The notes: generated from the letters alone by a model not told the origin. A stretch of 64,000 nt of DNA from Euphorbia lathyris (GCF_963576675.1 NC_088910.1:102018807-102082806); one strand, 5' to 3'; positions 46,800 to 57,760 are shown, counted from the stretch's first letter. A program made the numbers and translations.

Positions 46800-48037
46800 A
46801 AGTCTTGTTCTGAAATTGCCGCGGGATCCATAACTCGGAGACCCAGCGGTTCCTGTATAATTTGTGTACAAAGCACAAGCCGGATCTTTTATGTTTAGAT
46901 GAACCTATGGTCAGCAGAGATGTTGTTAATGCTTCTTTTTGGAACAGTATCAGTATGTCCTACCTCGCATCTAATCAGCGGGATAGGGAGACTTTATGGC
47001 TATTTAAGTCGAATAGTTTGAGCTCAGCAGTTTCGGTTATTACCACACATGAGCAGTTTATTTTATTGCATTGTTCTAATTCCACCTCAAATCAGTACTG
47101 CTGTTTCGTCTATGGTAGTATTTGGGCAAATCGTCGGAGGGATATGTTTGAAACGTTACAACATATCCTGATCGAGTGCAAATTTGCCAAGGCACTTTGG
47201 CAAAGCATCTCATCGCTGTTCGGGAGACGCTTACACATCGACGGTACATACAAGGATTTAATTAAGTGGGCAGCGAAGCAAAGGTTCAGTTCGCAGATTA
47301 AGGTACTCTGGATTAGTGCAGTTATTCACTTGTCGTGGGTGATCTGGTATCTCCGCAATGAATGTGTATTTAACGACATTACGCCTAGCATCCATCATGC
47401 CTTAAAACTGCTATGGGACAACATACGCAGGTCTGATCACTTCCGTCTTGGTATCGTTTGGAACTCTACTACGGAATTGGCTATTCTGCGTAATTTGAAT
47501 ATCACGCCTCGCTGCTCGCGCGCTCCGAGAGTAATCGCGGTTCCATGGACGCCTCCACCGACGGGTTGGATAAAAGCTAACTGTGATGCCTCGGTTTCAG
47601 GCTCTTCTGCAGGCTGCGGCGGAGTTTTCAGGAATGAGTTTGGTCAGGTTCTGGGCTGTTTTGCCGCTGTTGCGGCAGATCTACTGGTTCACTTTGCGGA
47701 ACTTCGAGCTGCAATATCAGCGATCCGTTTAGCAGGGACTCAAGGTTGGCGTAATTTCCGGTTGGAAAGCGACTCCACCTACGTAGGCTCCTTGTTCAGG
47801 AATCCGCAGGCGGTTCCATGGATTTTCCAAGAGGATTGGATTCACTGTCAACAGGTTATATCCGGAATGAGGTTTGTGGTTGTCCATACGCTGAGGGAAG
47901 GTAATCGCGTCGCTGATGCATTGGCCAATCACGCTAGACTTGGTCACTCAAATACGTGGTGGGGTGAATATCCCTCCTTTTGTAACAGCCTAGTCTTAGC
48001 CGACCTGATAGGTAGAGACAATTTTCGGTTTTCTTAA
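46796..48037 (+). pseudogene. LINE ORF2 with in-frame deletion (endonuclease start, zf-RVT, RNase H)
   Basis: ORF2 starts MKVLF at 46796, then TGA (46811-46813) stands where such proteins have the Trp of FWNCRG. The frame is then open to 48037. It holds the endonuclease start (HKPDLLCLDEPMVS, CCFVYGSIWANRR), an abrupt join to zf-RVT-like sequence (FETLQHILIECKFAKALW), then RNase H (WIKANCDASVSGSSAGCGGV, FAELRAAISAIRLAG, RLESDSTYVG, HTLREGNRVADALANH). The whole reverse transcriptase is missing but the frame survives the deletion. RNase H residues D, E, D and D all look present. Any product would lack RT. Confidence 0.75.
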
Positions 48038-48597
48038 CGCCTTTGGCGGAACCTTTTTGTATTCTTTCATTTTTTATTTATTAATTCATTCGGGTCCCTG
48101 GTCTTGGGTTCTGGGGGTGCCAGCATAGCTGGGATGTTCAGAATTCGTGTCTCAGTCCCCCGCTTCCAAAAAAAAAAAAACAAATAAGTTTTAAGTTATT
48201 TTGATATTTTTAACTTAAAAATTAAATACAAATATGTATATTTATAGATTGATAATTAAATTTCCACATATATTTATACTAGTTTTATGTGTATTAATAC
48301 ATAATCGGTTTATTTTTCGATTTCGGTTAACCATCGGTTTTTAAAATAAAAACCGTAAACTAGTTCATCGGTTACAGTTAACCTATTTTTTGGTTTGGTT
48401 TCGGTTTCGGAAATTGGTTTTTCGGTTTTTCGGTTTTCCGGTTAGTTTTGTGTATCCCTAGTTTGTACCTGTGCATATGTGTGAATAAGAAGTTAGACTT
48501 CAAGTACTAGCTCTTGGTTCGGTTTGGTGTCCCTTGGTACGTGCCGAACGTCTCTTATCGTTGAGCCAATGTGTAAAACTTTTGCTGAATTTTAAGC

Positions 48598-48784
48598 CAC
48601 ACGATGTGTGACTTGCTTTTACGTATGCCTTAGACTTGAATCTTGTTTCACACGGCATGTTGGCTAGCCACACGTCATGTAAATTAAATATTTTTTGGGT
48701 AGGGACCGTGAGGCTACCCATACACCGTGTGGGTTGCTTAGCCTGTAAATTGAGAGACGTGTTTTGCTTCCACACGCCGTGTGG
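48598..48784. repeat. palindromic CACACG-CGTGTG word array in LTR
   Basis: Five or six drifted copies: CACACGATGTGTGA (48598), CACACGGCATGTT (48648), CACACGTCATGT (48669), CATACACCGTGTGGG (48719) and CCACACGCCGTGTGG (48770). Spacing is irregular, 20-50 bp. It stands in the same place in this LTR as the ACGC-GCGT array in the LTR at 1-3.1 kb. Confidence 0.7.
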
Positions 48785-48892
48785 AAGCTTATTATTTTTT
48801 TTTCCTTCTGTTGTTTTCGCTAAACTTTATTCTAAAATTAATTATATATAGCTTTTCCTCATAAAATAAATTTTTATTTTTGAGGGCCAATA

Positions 48893-49238
48893 ATTTTCTT
48901 GCTGCAACAGATAATCAGAATTATGAACTCGTCATTCTTTTATTCTTTTTATATTTTTTCACTATAAGGTGTCGATTCCATTCCACAATAAATCTTCTAC
49001 ATATCATTATCTTCGTTCTACCCATTGCTCATGTTACTTTCAACATACTTATTGTTCCTTTTGGAATAGCAAGACGTATTTATATTATTCCTAATTTAAT
49101 TGAGTTAGAGCTTTAGATTTTAATTCAGTTTGCGTGACGGGCTGATCTGATAAATTTTTTAGTATGTTAATAATTTCTATTTAGTTTTTATTTAGGTCAA
49201 TATATATCAATTAGTTACCTCCATTTCTGTTTTGGTAT
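48893..49238. other. intergenic, no gene seen
   Basis: A small open frame at 48880-49116 (Phe/Ile-rich) has no recognisable domain. It is AT-rich with no repeat partner in the window. Confidence 0.4.
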
Positions 49239-49785
49239 ATTAAGTTAGGGTAATTAATTTATTAGTCCCTATATTTTCAAAAACACATAGTAAAGTCTAT
49301 AACCTTTTTCTCAGTGAATTGTTTAGTCATTTCGTCTGTTTGTTAGATTTTTTATCGTTTATGACTTCGGAAATGACTAAATTACCCTTTACTATTTACT
49401 TTCAAACTTCAGAAGAAGAAATCCAATTTAGAAGAAGAAGCTATTTGTATGGAAAACAAGAAAAAGAACAGATCCAATACTTACGAATTTGAACGATTAA
49501 GAAGAAAATTAAGAAGAAGAACACTCAAAGTTGATTTCAAATGCATTAGAGTTTAAAGGAAAGGAAAATAAAGGAAAAAAAGAACGCAAATCCAAATTGA
49601 CAAACAGAATCTTCATGAGAGTCTAACGGCAGGGACTAAACAGTTCACCGAGAAAAATGTTAGGGACTAAATAGTTCACCAAAAAAAACGTTAGGGACTT
49701 TATCGTGTGTTTTTTAAAATACAGGGACTAAACAGTGTGTTTTGTCAAAATATAAGGACGAATAAATTAATTACCAATTAAGTTA
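49239..49785. mobile_element. Mutator-type MITE with perfect 9-bp TSD
   Basis: The element 49248-49776 is flanked by ATTAAGTTA at 49239-49247 and 49777-49785. Ends are inverted: GGTAATTAATTTATTAGTCC at the left, and GGTAATTAATTTATTCGTCC in reverse complement at the right. The arms then hold several TAGGGACTAAA/AGTCCCT and GTGAACT-GTTTAGTC words. The middle is purine-rich (GAAGAAG). No transposase. A 9-bp duplication and long arms are the hallmarks of Mutator-like elements. Confidence 0.88.
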
Positions 49786-49938
49786 TTGGACCTGGTTAAT
49801 GGTTTTATGGTCATTCTCCTTAAGATGGTATACGCACAAATATTTGGGCCCCAAATTGCAAAAACTCAGGCTTTCACGCACTACTTCTCCCAACGAAAAA
49901 AGAAAAAAAGGGTTAACAAAAAAGATAAAAAAAGAATT

Positions 49939-50019
49939 TGTCAAGAATGGGATTCGAACCCATGCCCTTTCGGACCAGTACCTGAAACTGGCGCCTTAGA
50001 CCAACTCGGCCATCTTGAC
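49939..50019 (-). tRNA. tRNA-Leu (anticodon CAG)
   Basis: The minus strand folds as a class II tRNA: acceptor GTCAAGA/TCTTGAC with discriminator A, D-arm with GGCCGAGTTGGTCTAAGGC, anticodon stem CCAGT/ACTGG around loop TTCAGGT, so the anticodon is CAG, a long variable arm, and T-arm GGGTTCGAATCCC. It is 81 nt with no intron and has intact A and B boxes. A T-run follows (A-run on the plus strand, 49926-49934), fitting a pol III stop. Confidence 0.95.
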
Positions 50020-50480
50020 TTCTTGAAATTGTTTTAGAGATTTTGCTATATAACCAAAATCAATATTATCCAATAGCCGATTATATGACCGCCTTGGGAA
50101 TAACATTTTAGTTAGGCATCCAATTTTGAAAACATAAAAACTTGATTCAATTGAATACCACTTGACCATATTTCAGGTTTAAAAAACATTAAATATATTT
50201 TTTTATTTCTCTGTCTAAAATTTAAAATTTTACTTTTTTTTTTTGTTTTTCTTTTTGATGTTAGAAATGGAATTTTCTTCTCATGACTGGACAAAATAAT
50301 ATATTGAACGTATAGACAAATACAAAGGAAAATTAGTAAGACAAAGAAGTAGCAAATAATTCCTTTAAAAAAAAGTAGCAGCACATAACATAATCAAAAC
50401 TGTACAAAAAATATAGAAATAACACCTAACTAACAAAATGATATACTTAAATCCCATTTGTGTTTATAAAATAACAGGAT

Positions 50481-52913
50481 TTAAGTATAGCATTTGTTAG
50501 CACTAGTAGAATAAGCAGAAGAAATTTGAGAATCCCAAACATCTGAATCTGAATCTCCCAAACTGAAAGGAAATCCCATAGACCTTATGTTTCCCCACTG
50601 GTTCTCATCATTCTTCCTTTCATTTTCTTCACCCAAACTTATTGAGAAACCATTGTAGAAACTCTCCTCACATGTCTTATTTATTACATCATTAATCAGG
50701 GCGGGGTTCGCGATTTCGAGGGGCGAAAACATGAAGTTGGTGCTGAGATTTTCAGGGAAGATTGATGGTTTTTGGAGTGTAGGATGTATAGGTTTGTAAG
50801 AGGTGGATGAGATGTGGTCTAGTCCAGAGAAGTTGGAAGGAGAAGGTGCTTGATGTTGTAGTTGTTGGTTGTTTGAGCATATTTGGAAAACTGATGCTAT
50901 TTCAGAAGTGCAGGAGATGTTGTCTGAACTGAACTGAGGTGCACAGTTTGGTGTTTGGTTTAGTAAATGATGATCAGGAGTAGTAGTAGTGTCTGGGAAA
51001 TGGGAAATCCAGGAATGGTTTAGAGCTCTTTGTGCCATTGAATTTGTTTTCTTGAATATTCTGCATATAGCCCATGCATCCTGTTTTCCACAAATTTATC
51101 ATATCAGTAAAGATTGCCTCAAATATATAAATAGCTAGCTAATACTTAACACAACTCATAACTGACTCAGCGGCTCGAGTTTGGTTCGATTTGTAAGCGA
51201 GCAGGCTCATTTATAGATTTGTATCGATTATAATATTTATGAGCAGATTTGTGAGTAAGCTATGTTCGGTGATTCTTTTAATAGTAATATTTATTATTTA
51301 TAAAGGAGAAAATGTAAAACTAAGTAGTTTTGTTCACGAATTTTGCTCGTGAACTTGCTTATGAACATAACTAATGAGTTATTCACGAGCAAAGTTCATA
51401 AATAAAATTATTGGGTTTCTTACGTGTAAATTTTGTTAACAGAATTAACAAGATGCTCGTGAGCAAAACTTGTAAACAAAATAAACAAGATCCTCGCGAA
51501 AAGCACACAAACAATTAATTTTCTTAATGAGTCAAGCTCGAGCAGGATTTTGAGCTCAAACAAAGCTCAAAGCTCGACTTGAGCTTATTAACCTTATACT
51601 AAGCAAACATGAATAAACCAAAGCTCGACTCATATCGATTACAACCATAATTTCCTATCTCTATTATTTCCTTCAACCCACAACTTAGTATTCCATTTCA
51701 TATAATGTCGTTTATTAATATTGTATTCCAAGCACAAATAAATATCCAAAAAAACCAATTGAAAATATATTCTATCAACCACCACAAAAATGGCATCTCT
51801 AACTAATTTTTAGAGTGGGTTGGAAATGCCCTAAAATATACTTTTTAAACAAAATGCTTACTTCAAAGTTTATAGCTAACTATTGTGAGATATTTAGCAC
51901 TATCTCATAGTTGAACATATGGAACATAAAGTTTAGATAACTAGATAGATAATGTACAAATGGTCTATAATATTGAGGTTTCTATTGTAAGCACTCTGTC
52001 CTTGGACGATCCCATAAGAGAAATGACACATATCGTTTTTTTATAGAGATACTCATGAACCGAGTGCTTGCAATAATTTATTCTAATATTAGGTTTGTCC
52101 AACTTCACATTAGAAAGCTGTGGATACCATATTGTATAACTTGGCCTAACAAAACCTCAACAGATAAAACTTCACATCAGATGCTTATAAGAACCCCATA
52201 GGAGAAATGGGACGTGTTACTTTTCTCAGAAAAATGCATGTCGCTTCTCCTATAGGGTATTGCAAACACACGGTACTTGCAATAAAACCCAAGACTTGTT
52301 AAAGGGAAAAAACAACACAAGGAGTAGTATAGAAAAGGGTTTAAAAAAATTACATTAGGTGGAAGTGATTTGTCAAGGAACTTCTTAGGCACAGGAGATG
52401 AATCTACAATAGACGGTAGTCTAAACTCATGCATCATCCAATCTGTTTTAATCCCTTTAGCCGCTCTCCCTCTGTAAAAAACCAAAGACTTCTTCAAACC
52501 TATGCACTTTGTTCCATCCGAGGAATAAATAGGCCTGTCCGTTCCCGTTGCTTTCCAAAACCCAGCTCCCGTGACTCTATTCGGCCGAGCACTATTCCTG
52601 TACTTCCTATCTCTTGGGCAGTAAAAATACCACTCCTTTTCCCCTGTCGTCGCCAATTCTAATAACCCACAAAAATCAGAAACCAAACACAACAACAACA
52701 AAAACAACATTAATACTAAGTAAACTACTTACTTGGAAGATCCCAGGGATCATATTTATAAATATCCACTTGCTTAATCAGCTCAATACACAGACTTCTG
52801 TGTTGTATCTTCCTTTTCAGGTAAAAACCAACGAGTTCTTCGTCCGTTGGATGAAATCGAAACCCGGGTAACATCACGTCATCCATTTTATCAACATCGT
52901 TCTTCTCCTCCAT
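50481..52913 (-). CDS. NAC domain transcription factor, FEZ-like, three exons
   Basis: Model: complement(join(50481..51080,52354..52658,52733..52913)), 361 residues, GT-AG introns in the positions usual for NAC genes. Subdomain A is [14 protein letters not shown] (15-28); then [38 protein letters not shown] (about 94-106), [27 protein letters not shown] and [13 protein letters not shown] (162-174). This is a full DNA-binding NAC domain. The Ser/Asn/Gln-rich C-terminal half would be the activation part. The [10 protein letters not shown] and NRVTGAGFW variants and the CRIFKKTN end recall FEZ, which promotes root-cap stem cell divisions, but orthology was not tested. The start is the ATG at 52913 that gives [18 protein letters not shown] run of 10-bp repeats precedes it. 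Confidence 0.92.
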
Positions 52914-52920
52914 TAGACTT

Positions 52921-53000
52921 GAAACTGGCTGAAACTGGCTGAAACTCACTGAAAGTTACTGAAACTTTCTGAAACTCACTGAAACTCAGTGAAACTCAAG
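52921..53000 (-). repeat. eight 10-bp tandem repeats in the NAC gene 5' leader
   Basis: Plus-strand decamers from 52921: GAAACTGGCT twice, GAAACTCACT, GAAAGTTACT, GAAACTTTCT, GAAACTCACT, GAAACTCAGT, GAAACTCAAG. On the coding strand this is repeated AGTTTCAG, ending seven bases before the ATG. Ten is not a multiple of three, and no ATG is created. Confidence 0.9.
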
Positions 53001-53037
53001 AAATTAATGAGTGAAAGTGTGTGTTTGGGTTGTTGAA

Positions 53038-53046
53038 ACTTATAAG
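53038..53046 (-). promoter_or_regulatory. possible TATA box of the NAC gene
   Basis: The minus strand reads CCTTATAAGTTTC about 130 bp upstream of the ATG, which would give a short leader made mostly of the decamer repeats. Confidence 0.4.
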
Positions 53047-53049
53047 GAG

Positions 53050-53896
53050 GTGTTTGGAAATCATTTTAAGGATCTCAAGAAGAGAAGACTACAAAATTAG
53101 CAGTTTTTTGGGATTTGTATAGAGAAAATTGAATTCACACTCATTCATTTTATCTTCAAACAAAGTCAAATACTAGATGACAAAGCAAGCTTCCTCTTTC
53201 CTACTATTTCATAATAATCTAGGAGTATTTTAATTTTTTAATTTTATTGAATAGTGTTTTGTAGAGTAGCTAGATGGACCAAATTCCAATAATACAAAAA
53301 AGTTTGAATTAGATTTATGTTCAATCTTATGAGATTCTGAAAAATAATAAATTTTATAAAAGTTTGCTAACATCAAAAAATACTCTTTCTATTCCATTCC
53401 TTTTCAGCTTCTATTCCATCCTCTTTGCCACATAACAAAACAACATGTGACTTGTCAGACTTTCAAGTTTTGGATCTTGAGGGAGATTCTTACAACTTTT
53501 TTTATTAAACATTCATAATATTAATATCAGAAAATTGGGACCGTAGGATAAAATTTTAGGGCAAAAATACATTTCTGATCCTTAAAATTATAGTATTATT
53601 AATATTATAGTCTTTAAATTTGATTCTATGACATAAAAGTTGAACTTTATATTATATTAACATTAAAATCCAAAAAAAAATCGGTTGCAAATTAAATAAA
53701 TAATGGTATTGATAAGTTTTTTTTTTTTTTTTTTTTTTTTTTGATGAAATGGTATTGATAAGTTTGATCATATTATTAACTCTATTTTATCAATATCTAC
53801 GAGTCATTATTTGGTTACTGTTCAAGGGATTTTATTTTATTTGAGTTTTAATAGCATAATGTAAAGTTCAATTGTTTTATATAATGAAAATGAAGA
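53050..53896. other. intergenic upstream of the NAC gene, no gene seen
   Basis: AT-rich. A T-run of about 23 bases lies at 53719-53742 with a nearby repeat of GGTATTGATAAGTTT on each side (53704 and 53750), possibly a retroposed end. No coding sequence. Confidence 0.4.
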
Positions 53897-54892
53897 GGGT
53901 GTTTGTTTCAGCTTTTCGGATGAGCGTTTAGCGTTTCACTTCAAACCGCAGGAAATATAACGTTTGGTTAGGTTTATATAACCGCAGCGTTTAGCATTTT
54001 CTCTGGAAACTGCAGCGTTTTGGAGCGTTTCACGAAAAGCTCCTATTTGGAGCTTTTATAAACAGTTGTTTGTAGTTAGTTGTTATTGACAGAATTATCT
54101 TTCTTATTTCCACAAAAATATGTTTATTCTTTAATATTATTTATATTTCTACAACATAATTACCAGAAGAACAAGGTTTTGTTGCGTTTAATAAATTTTT
54201 TATTTTTTATATAGATTATTTTTATTAATTTGTGTAACACATTTTTTATTTTATAATAGGATAAAGTGTAAAATTACGCCAATATTTATAGCTAGGAGCA
54301 ATTTTACTCTTAACGTCAATTATACCCTTAATTTTGGCAGCTAAAAGCAATTTTACCCATAACATTGTCAAGTTTGGTTAATTTGAGAAATAATTTATCA
54401 AATTGTCTTCTTGATCATGAATATTGTCATCTACACTTCACATGTGTACCATTTTATCATCGTTAGTAACAGATCACAAACATATGATTAGACGTGAATT
54501 TTTTTTAAGAAAATAAAAAAAATATATTGTCTTTTGTACGAGTCAAAAAAATTTCCAATATTTCATCGAAGTAAAATTGCTCTTAGCTGCCAGAGTTATG
54601 GGTAAAATTGCACCATTTTAGACATTAAGAGTAAAATTATTACTATTTGTAAAGGTTATGGATATTTTTTCACATTTTTCCTTTTATAATTTCATCGTTG
54701 ATTAATTTAAAACATGTCCATTTTAGACATTTTAAATACGAACAGCAACAGTTCAATATAATTTTACCAAACACTGGTAATTAAACAGCTAATAACAAAC
54801 AGCTAACACCAACAGCTAACAGCTTACTGCAACTGCAAACAGCTAACAGCAACTGCAACAGCTATTAGCTAACAGCTGAACCAAACAGGCCC
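53897..54892. mobile_element. TIR MITE with GGGCCTGTTTGG-type ends, interrupted by MULE B2
   Basis: The left end is GGGTGTTTGTTTCAGC at 53897; the right end in reverse complement is GGGCCTGTTTGGTTCAGCTG from 54892. The right part is full of AACAGCTAAC words, the left of GCGTTT words. Such ends are known from plant hAT-like MITEs. A TSD could not be read. The family B MULE at 54258-54681 lies inside. Confidence 0.55.
54249..54690. mobile_element. Mutator-like element family B, copy 2 (empty), perfect 9-bp TSD
   Basis: The element 54258-54681 is flanked by TTTTATAAT at 54249-54257 and 54682-54690. Arms share AGCAATTTTACTCTTAA, GGCAGCTAA-AGCAATTTTAC and related phrases in inverted order. It starts AGGATAAAGTGTAAAATTAC. 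It contains the same subterminal phrases as the 28-30 kb element (AAATTGTCTTCTTGATCATG, ATTGTCTTTTGTACGAG) but no cargo. Confidence 0.85.
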
Positions 54893-55040
54893 GAAGTTTA
54901 AATACCATATTATTAATATAACTCTAGTTTAAAGAGTCATGGATATATTTTAGGATTAATTCTAAAAGAAATTTATGTGGTTACACTGCTTTGCAGATAA
55001 AGGACTGCTGTAATTTTTTTTTTGGGGTTAAAACGAGCAC

Positions 55041-55355
55041 GGTGTTTATCGGCATTTGCAAATCGGAGATTTTTAGATATGACATCAAATTGAAAATTTT
55101 CAAGAATTAAAGTTGTTTAGTATCACATTTACTACGGAACCACATTTTTTATTTTTCCAAATTATAATTTTTGAAGTTTTCTGTTTCTTCACCAAGCAAC
55201 ACTTAAATGATCCCAAAATTAAAAAGTTGAAGAATTAATTAAAGTTACTTATAATATCAGTAAATTCTTGAAAATTTTCATTTGAGATTATTGTAACAAT
55301 CAAATTTTAGAATATCAATCTAAAAGTCCTCAATTTACAAATGTCGACAAACATA
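55041..55355. mobile_element. small MITE with TIRs
   Basis: The left end GGTGTTTATCGGCATTTGCA and the right end in reverse complement TATGTTTGTCGACATTTGTA pair over about 35 bp, ending GGA(G/C)TTTTAG. The element is about 315 bp, noncoding. The superfamily was not resolved. Confidence 0.6.
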
Positions 55356-55440
55356 CTTGTGGTTAAGAACTTACTTATGACTAGGGAGGTCATGAGTTCG
55401 AATTACATATGGGTGGGATGTGGTTTTTTCTTTCTTTTTT
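55356..55440 (+). repeat. SINE-like fragment
   Basis: GTGGTTAAGAACTTAC (55359) and GAGGTCATGAGTTCGAATTAC (about 55385-55405) look like box A and box B of a tRNA-derived SINE, followed by a T-rich end. It abuts the MITE at 55041-55355. Confidence 0.4.
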
Positions 55441-57336
55441 AATATAAGCGCATTGTGAGTATTTTTTTTTAAATATAATATATTATTATTATTATTATAT
55501 TACGTATAAACTATTTTCCCTCTTTCTGAATAACCAGAACTAAATTTATACATTATCCTTAAAATAAATTTAGTTATCTCTCTATGAAGATTTTAATAAT
55601 GACAATCAAAATTTAAATGCCACAAAAAGTATTCCTTTATCACTTACAGCTGGGTATTGTTTGTGAGTAATTAATTTTATATTATAGTGTATTATATTGA
55701 GCACTTGCTAGTTTTATTGCACATATTAATTAGATGATTAGATAACCAATAATATGATAAAAGGAGTCAATTTATAGTACGTATTGGATGGATTAATGAA
55801 GTTGGTAGTTGCATGTGAACTTCGAAAAGAGGAATTCCCAATATTGAAACCCTTAATTTCAACAATGCAAAAAACCCTAATCTAATTTCGAGGTACAATT
55901 TATTTTCCCCTCTTCTCTATTTGCATTATTTAAGTTTTCTATACTTTTGTTGGTTGTACGACATTTAATTCTCAAAAACTGGCCACTCACTACATTATTG
56001 TTTCATGTAACCAATTTAATTCAACTTCCTCCTTTTTGTTTCTTATTATCTTTGAAGCATATTCAACACCCTTCTAATTGAGCTCTTAAACTAAAATTTA
56101 AAAATCAAGAGTTAAAAGCCAACTCTAAACAGTATTCTAGTAGTTTTCAAATCACTACAGGTTTTTCCATCATCTCTATTATCGAGGGACTTCTCCTTAT
56201 TCCTAGTTCTATCATTATTTCATTTTTTATTAATTATTTTTTTTAAAACACATCTCCTCTCACTATTAGTAAATATAACAACATTTAATAATTTTAATGA
56301 TAAAGTAATAAATTAGGAATGAATATGTTGAGTATTGTTAGAAATGATATGTATTAGTCACTCATCAAATCATAAGAATTAATTGTTTATATTATTTTTA
56401 GATAATGTATTAAAAGTCTTGGAGATGCTCTTAAAACCCTACAATTCGATCCTTGAAATTTTACATTAAATTCTCTTATTTTATTTGTATTTTTATCAAG
56501 GCTTTTAATGTTTTAGCCTTTGCTTGGAGTTAGGAGATTAATGGATGGGAACGAGACGTGATAGAAATGAATGTTAAAAGTTAATCTTGTTTGGAAGTTT
56601 ATAGAATGTAAATGAGAGGTAAAAGGTTAGCTCTCATTAAAAGATTTCTAATACTCTCATTAATTAACTTTCAATTTGTAGATTAAGGATTAGAGTTAAT
56701 GGGATAAAATGTCAACTCTCATTTATCTTCATTAAATTCCTCTTATCTCCTTGCAAACAAGGGCTTAGTCCCAGAATAATAAAATAAAATTGCATTTATA
56801 TATTTCATTTTAGTTGAAAAAGATTTTTGTCTTTTCAACATATCTAAAAGAGTCAATATTACTTGGTTTTTGGGAGGAAAGTTTGAGAGTGCTAATAAGT
56901 AAGAGTTAAGTTAGTAATAAATTTATGTTTGAAAATATAGTTTTATATAGATAAGGTTTGAAGTTTGATGAAAGATAATTTTTTAAATATTAACAACACT
57001 CCAACTATACTTTATAAACTATTTTTAGAGTAAAAACGCACTCAAATGATACTCTGTTCTTTTAAAAAAAAAAAACTACTCCGTTTTTAGAGTAAAGCTT
57101 TTGATAATCTATATATGAAATATTAAAATACATTACTTTATTATTAGAGTAAGGTTTAGTGATTTTTTAAAAATAAAAATATTGTTTAAATATATCTTAT
57201 ATTATGAAAAAATAATAATTTATGAGTTTTTGTACTTTATGTTTATGTTTTAGTTAATGTGACTTATACTATTTGGATAAATTTATATTTTTAATTTTTC
57301 ATCGATATTAAAAAATTATAATAATACACGTTAGAT
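55441..57336. other. AT-rich intergenic DNA, no gene seen
   Basis: 1.9 kb with no open frame of note and no repeat partner found. Some stretches (for example around 56560-56760) look like decayed TIR elements but cannot be bounded. Confidence 0.4.
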
Positions 57337-57760
57337 TAGTGGGTGTATCTGTCTCCTCGGCTGGTTGCTATATGGAAGAAGAAATTGAAGCATTTCATCT
57401 AAATGGCACATGGAATCTGGTTCTAGCACCCAAAGATAAGAAGATTGTTGGCTGCAAGTGGGTGTATAAGAACAAAGAGGGTATTCCACGACGTTTTCTC
57501 TTCGATGGTAAAACACACCACAATTCATGCTTTATTAGCTCATGTTGCTATGACCGATTTAGAGTTGAAGTAACTGGATGTCAAGACAACTTTCCTAGAT
57601 GGAGAGCTAGAGGAGCATACTTATTGGCTCATGTATGCTTATTAAAGAAATCTCTATATGGGCTGAAGCAATCGTCGAGGTAATGGTATAAGATATTCAA
57701 TTCTTTTATGATATCACATGGTTACTTGAGATTGTCTTATGATAGGCAATGATCAAAAGT
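57337..57760 (+). pseudogene. Ty1/copia reverse transcriptase fragment with internal deletions
   Basis: The plus strand reads MEEEIEAFHLNGTWNLVLAP, KKIVGCKWVYKNKEGIP, then VCLLKKSLYGLKQSSR, and after a stop WYKIFNSFMISHGY. These are the start and middle landmarks of copia RT (TWELV, GCKWV-K, LLKKSLYGLKQSPR-WY-FDSFM). In a whole RT they are about 100 residues further apart, and the catalytic YVDD is absent. Flanks show no LTR. Confidence 0.7.

Larger units (their letters stand above)
46268..48189 (+). mobile_element. LINE (L1-type), 5'-truncated and internally deleted, 13-bp TSD
   Basis: The inserted sequence runs from 46281 to the A-run at 48180, flanked by AAAACAAATAAGT at 46268-46280 and 48177-48189. 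The order is ORF1 zinc knuckle region, ORF2 endonuclease start, zf-RVT piece, RNase H, 3' UTR, poly-A. The 5' part of ORF1 is missing, as expected from incomplete reverse transcription. The reverse transcriptase is deleted. Confidence 0.88.
46029..48468. mobile_element. hAT-type MITE with 8-bp TSD, interrupted by a LINE
   Basis: The element runs 46037-48460. It starts TAGGAGTGCACATGGTCGG and ends GGTTAGTTTTGTGTATCCCTA, weak inverted ends of the kind known from plant hAT elements, with GGTTAACC/CGGTTTTTCGG-rich subterminal parts. It is flanked by a perfect 8-bp duplication GTTTGTAC at 46029-46036 and 48461-48468. Without the LINE (46281-48180) and its duplication, it is about 510 bp and has no transposase. 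Confidence 0.85.
45480..48892 (-). mobile_element. diverged gypsy LTR related to the 1-3.1 kb LTR, interrupted by a hAT MITE
   Basis: The stretch 45480-46028 matches the promoter half of the LTR at 1028-3114: GCTATTTATAGTTTTTTC, TTGTCTACTATCCTTATTTT, CTATCTTGCCACATCA. After the hAT insert (46037-48460) the LTR resumes with a palindromic-word array (48598-48784) and ends CATAAAATAAATTTTTATTT-TTGAGGGCCAATA at 48892, like CATAAAATAAAATTTATTTT…GGACCAACA at 3114. The left limit is approximate. No gag, primer site or partner LTR was found, so it is probably solo or truncated. Confidence 0.6.

Noticed and set aside
49786..50037. Plus-strand open frames with a basic KKRKK stretch
   Set aside because: They run antisense through the tRNA-Leu gene and its poly-A/T terminator; there is no family match.
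52177..52353. Hydrophobic C-terminal extension of the NAC second exon
   Set aside because: It is read-through into intron 2; a GT donor after PPN and an AG acceptor before [11 protein letters not shown] restore the standard NAC domain.
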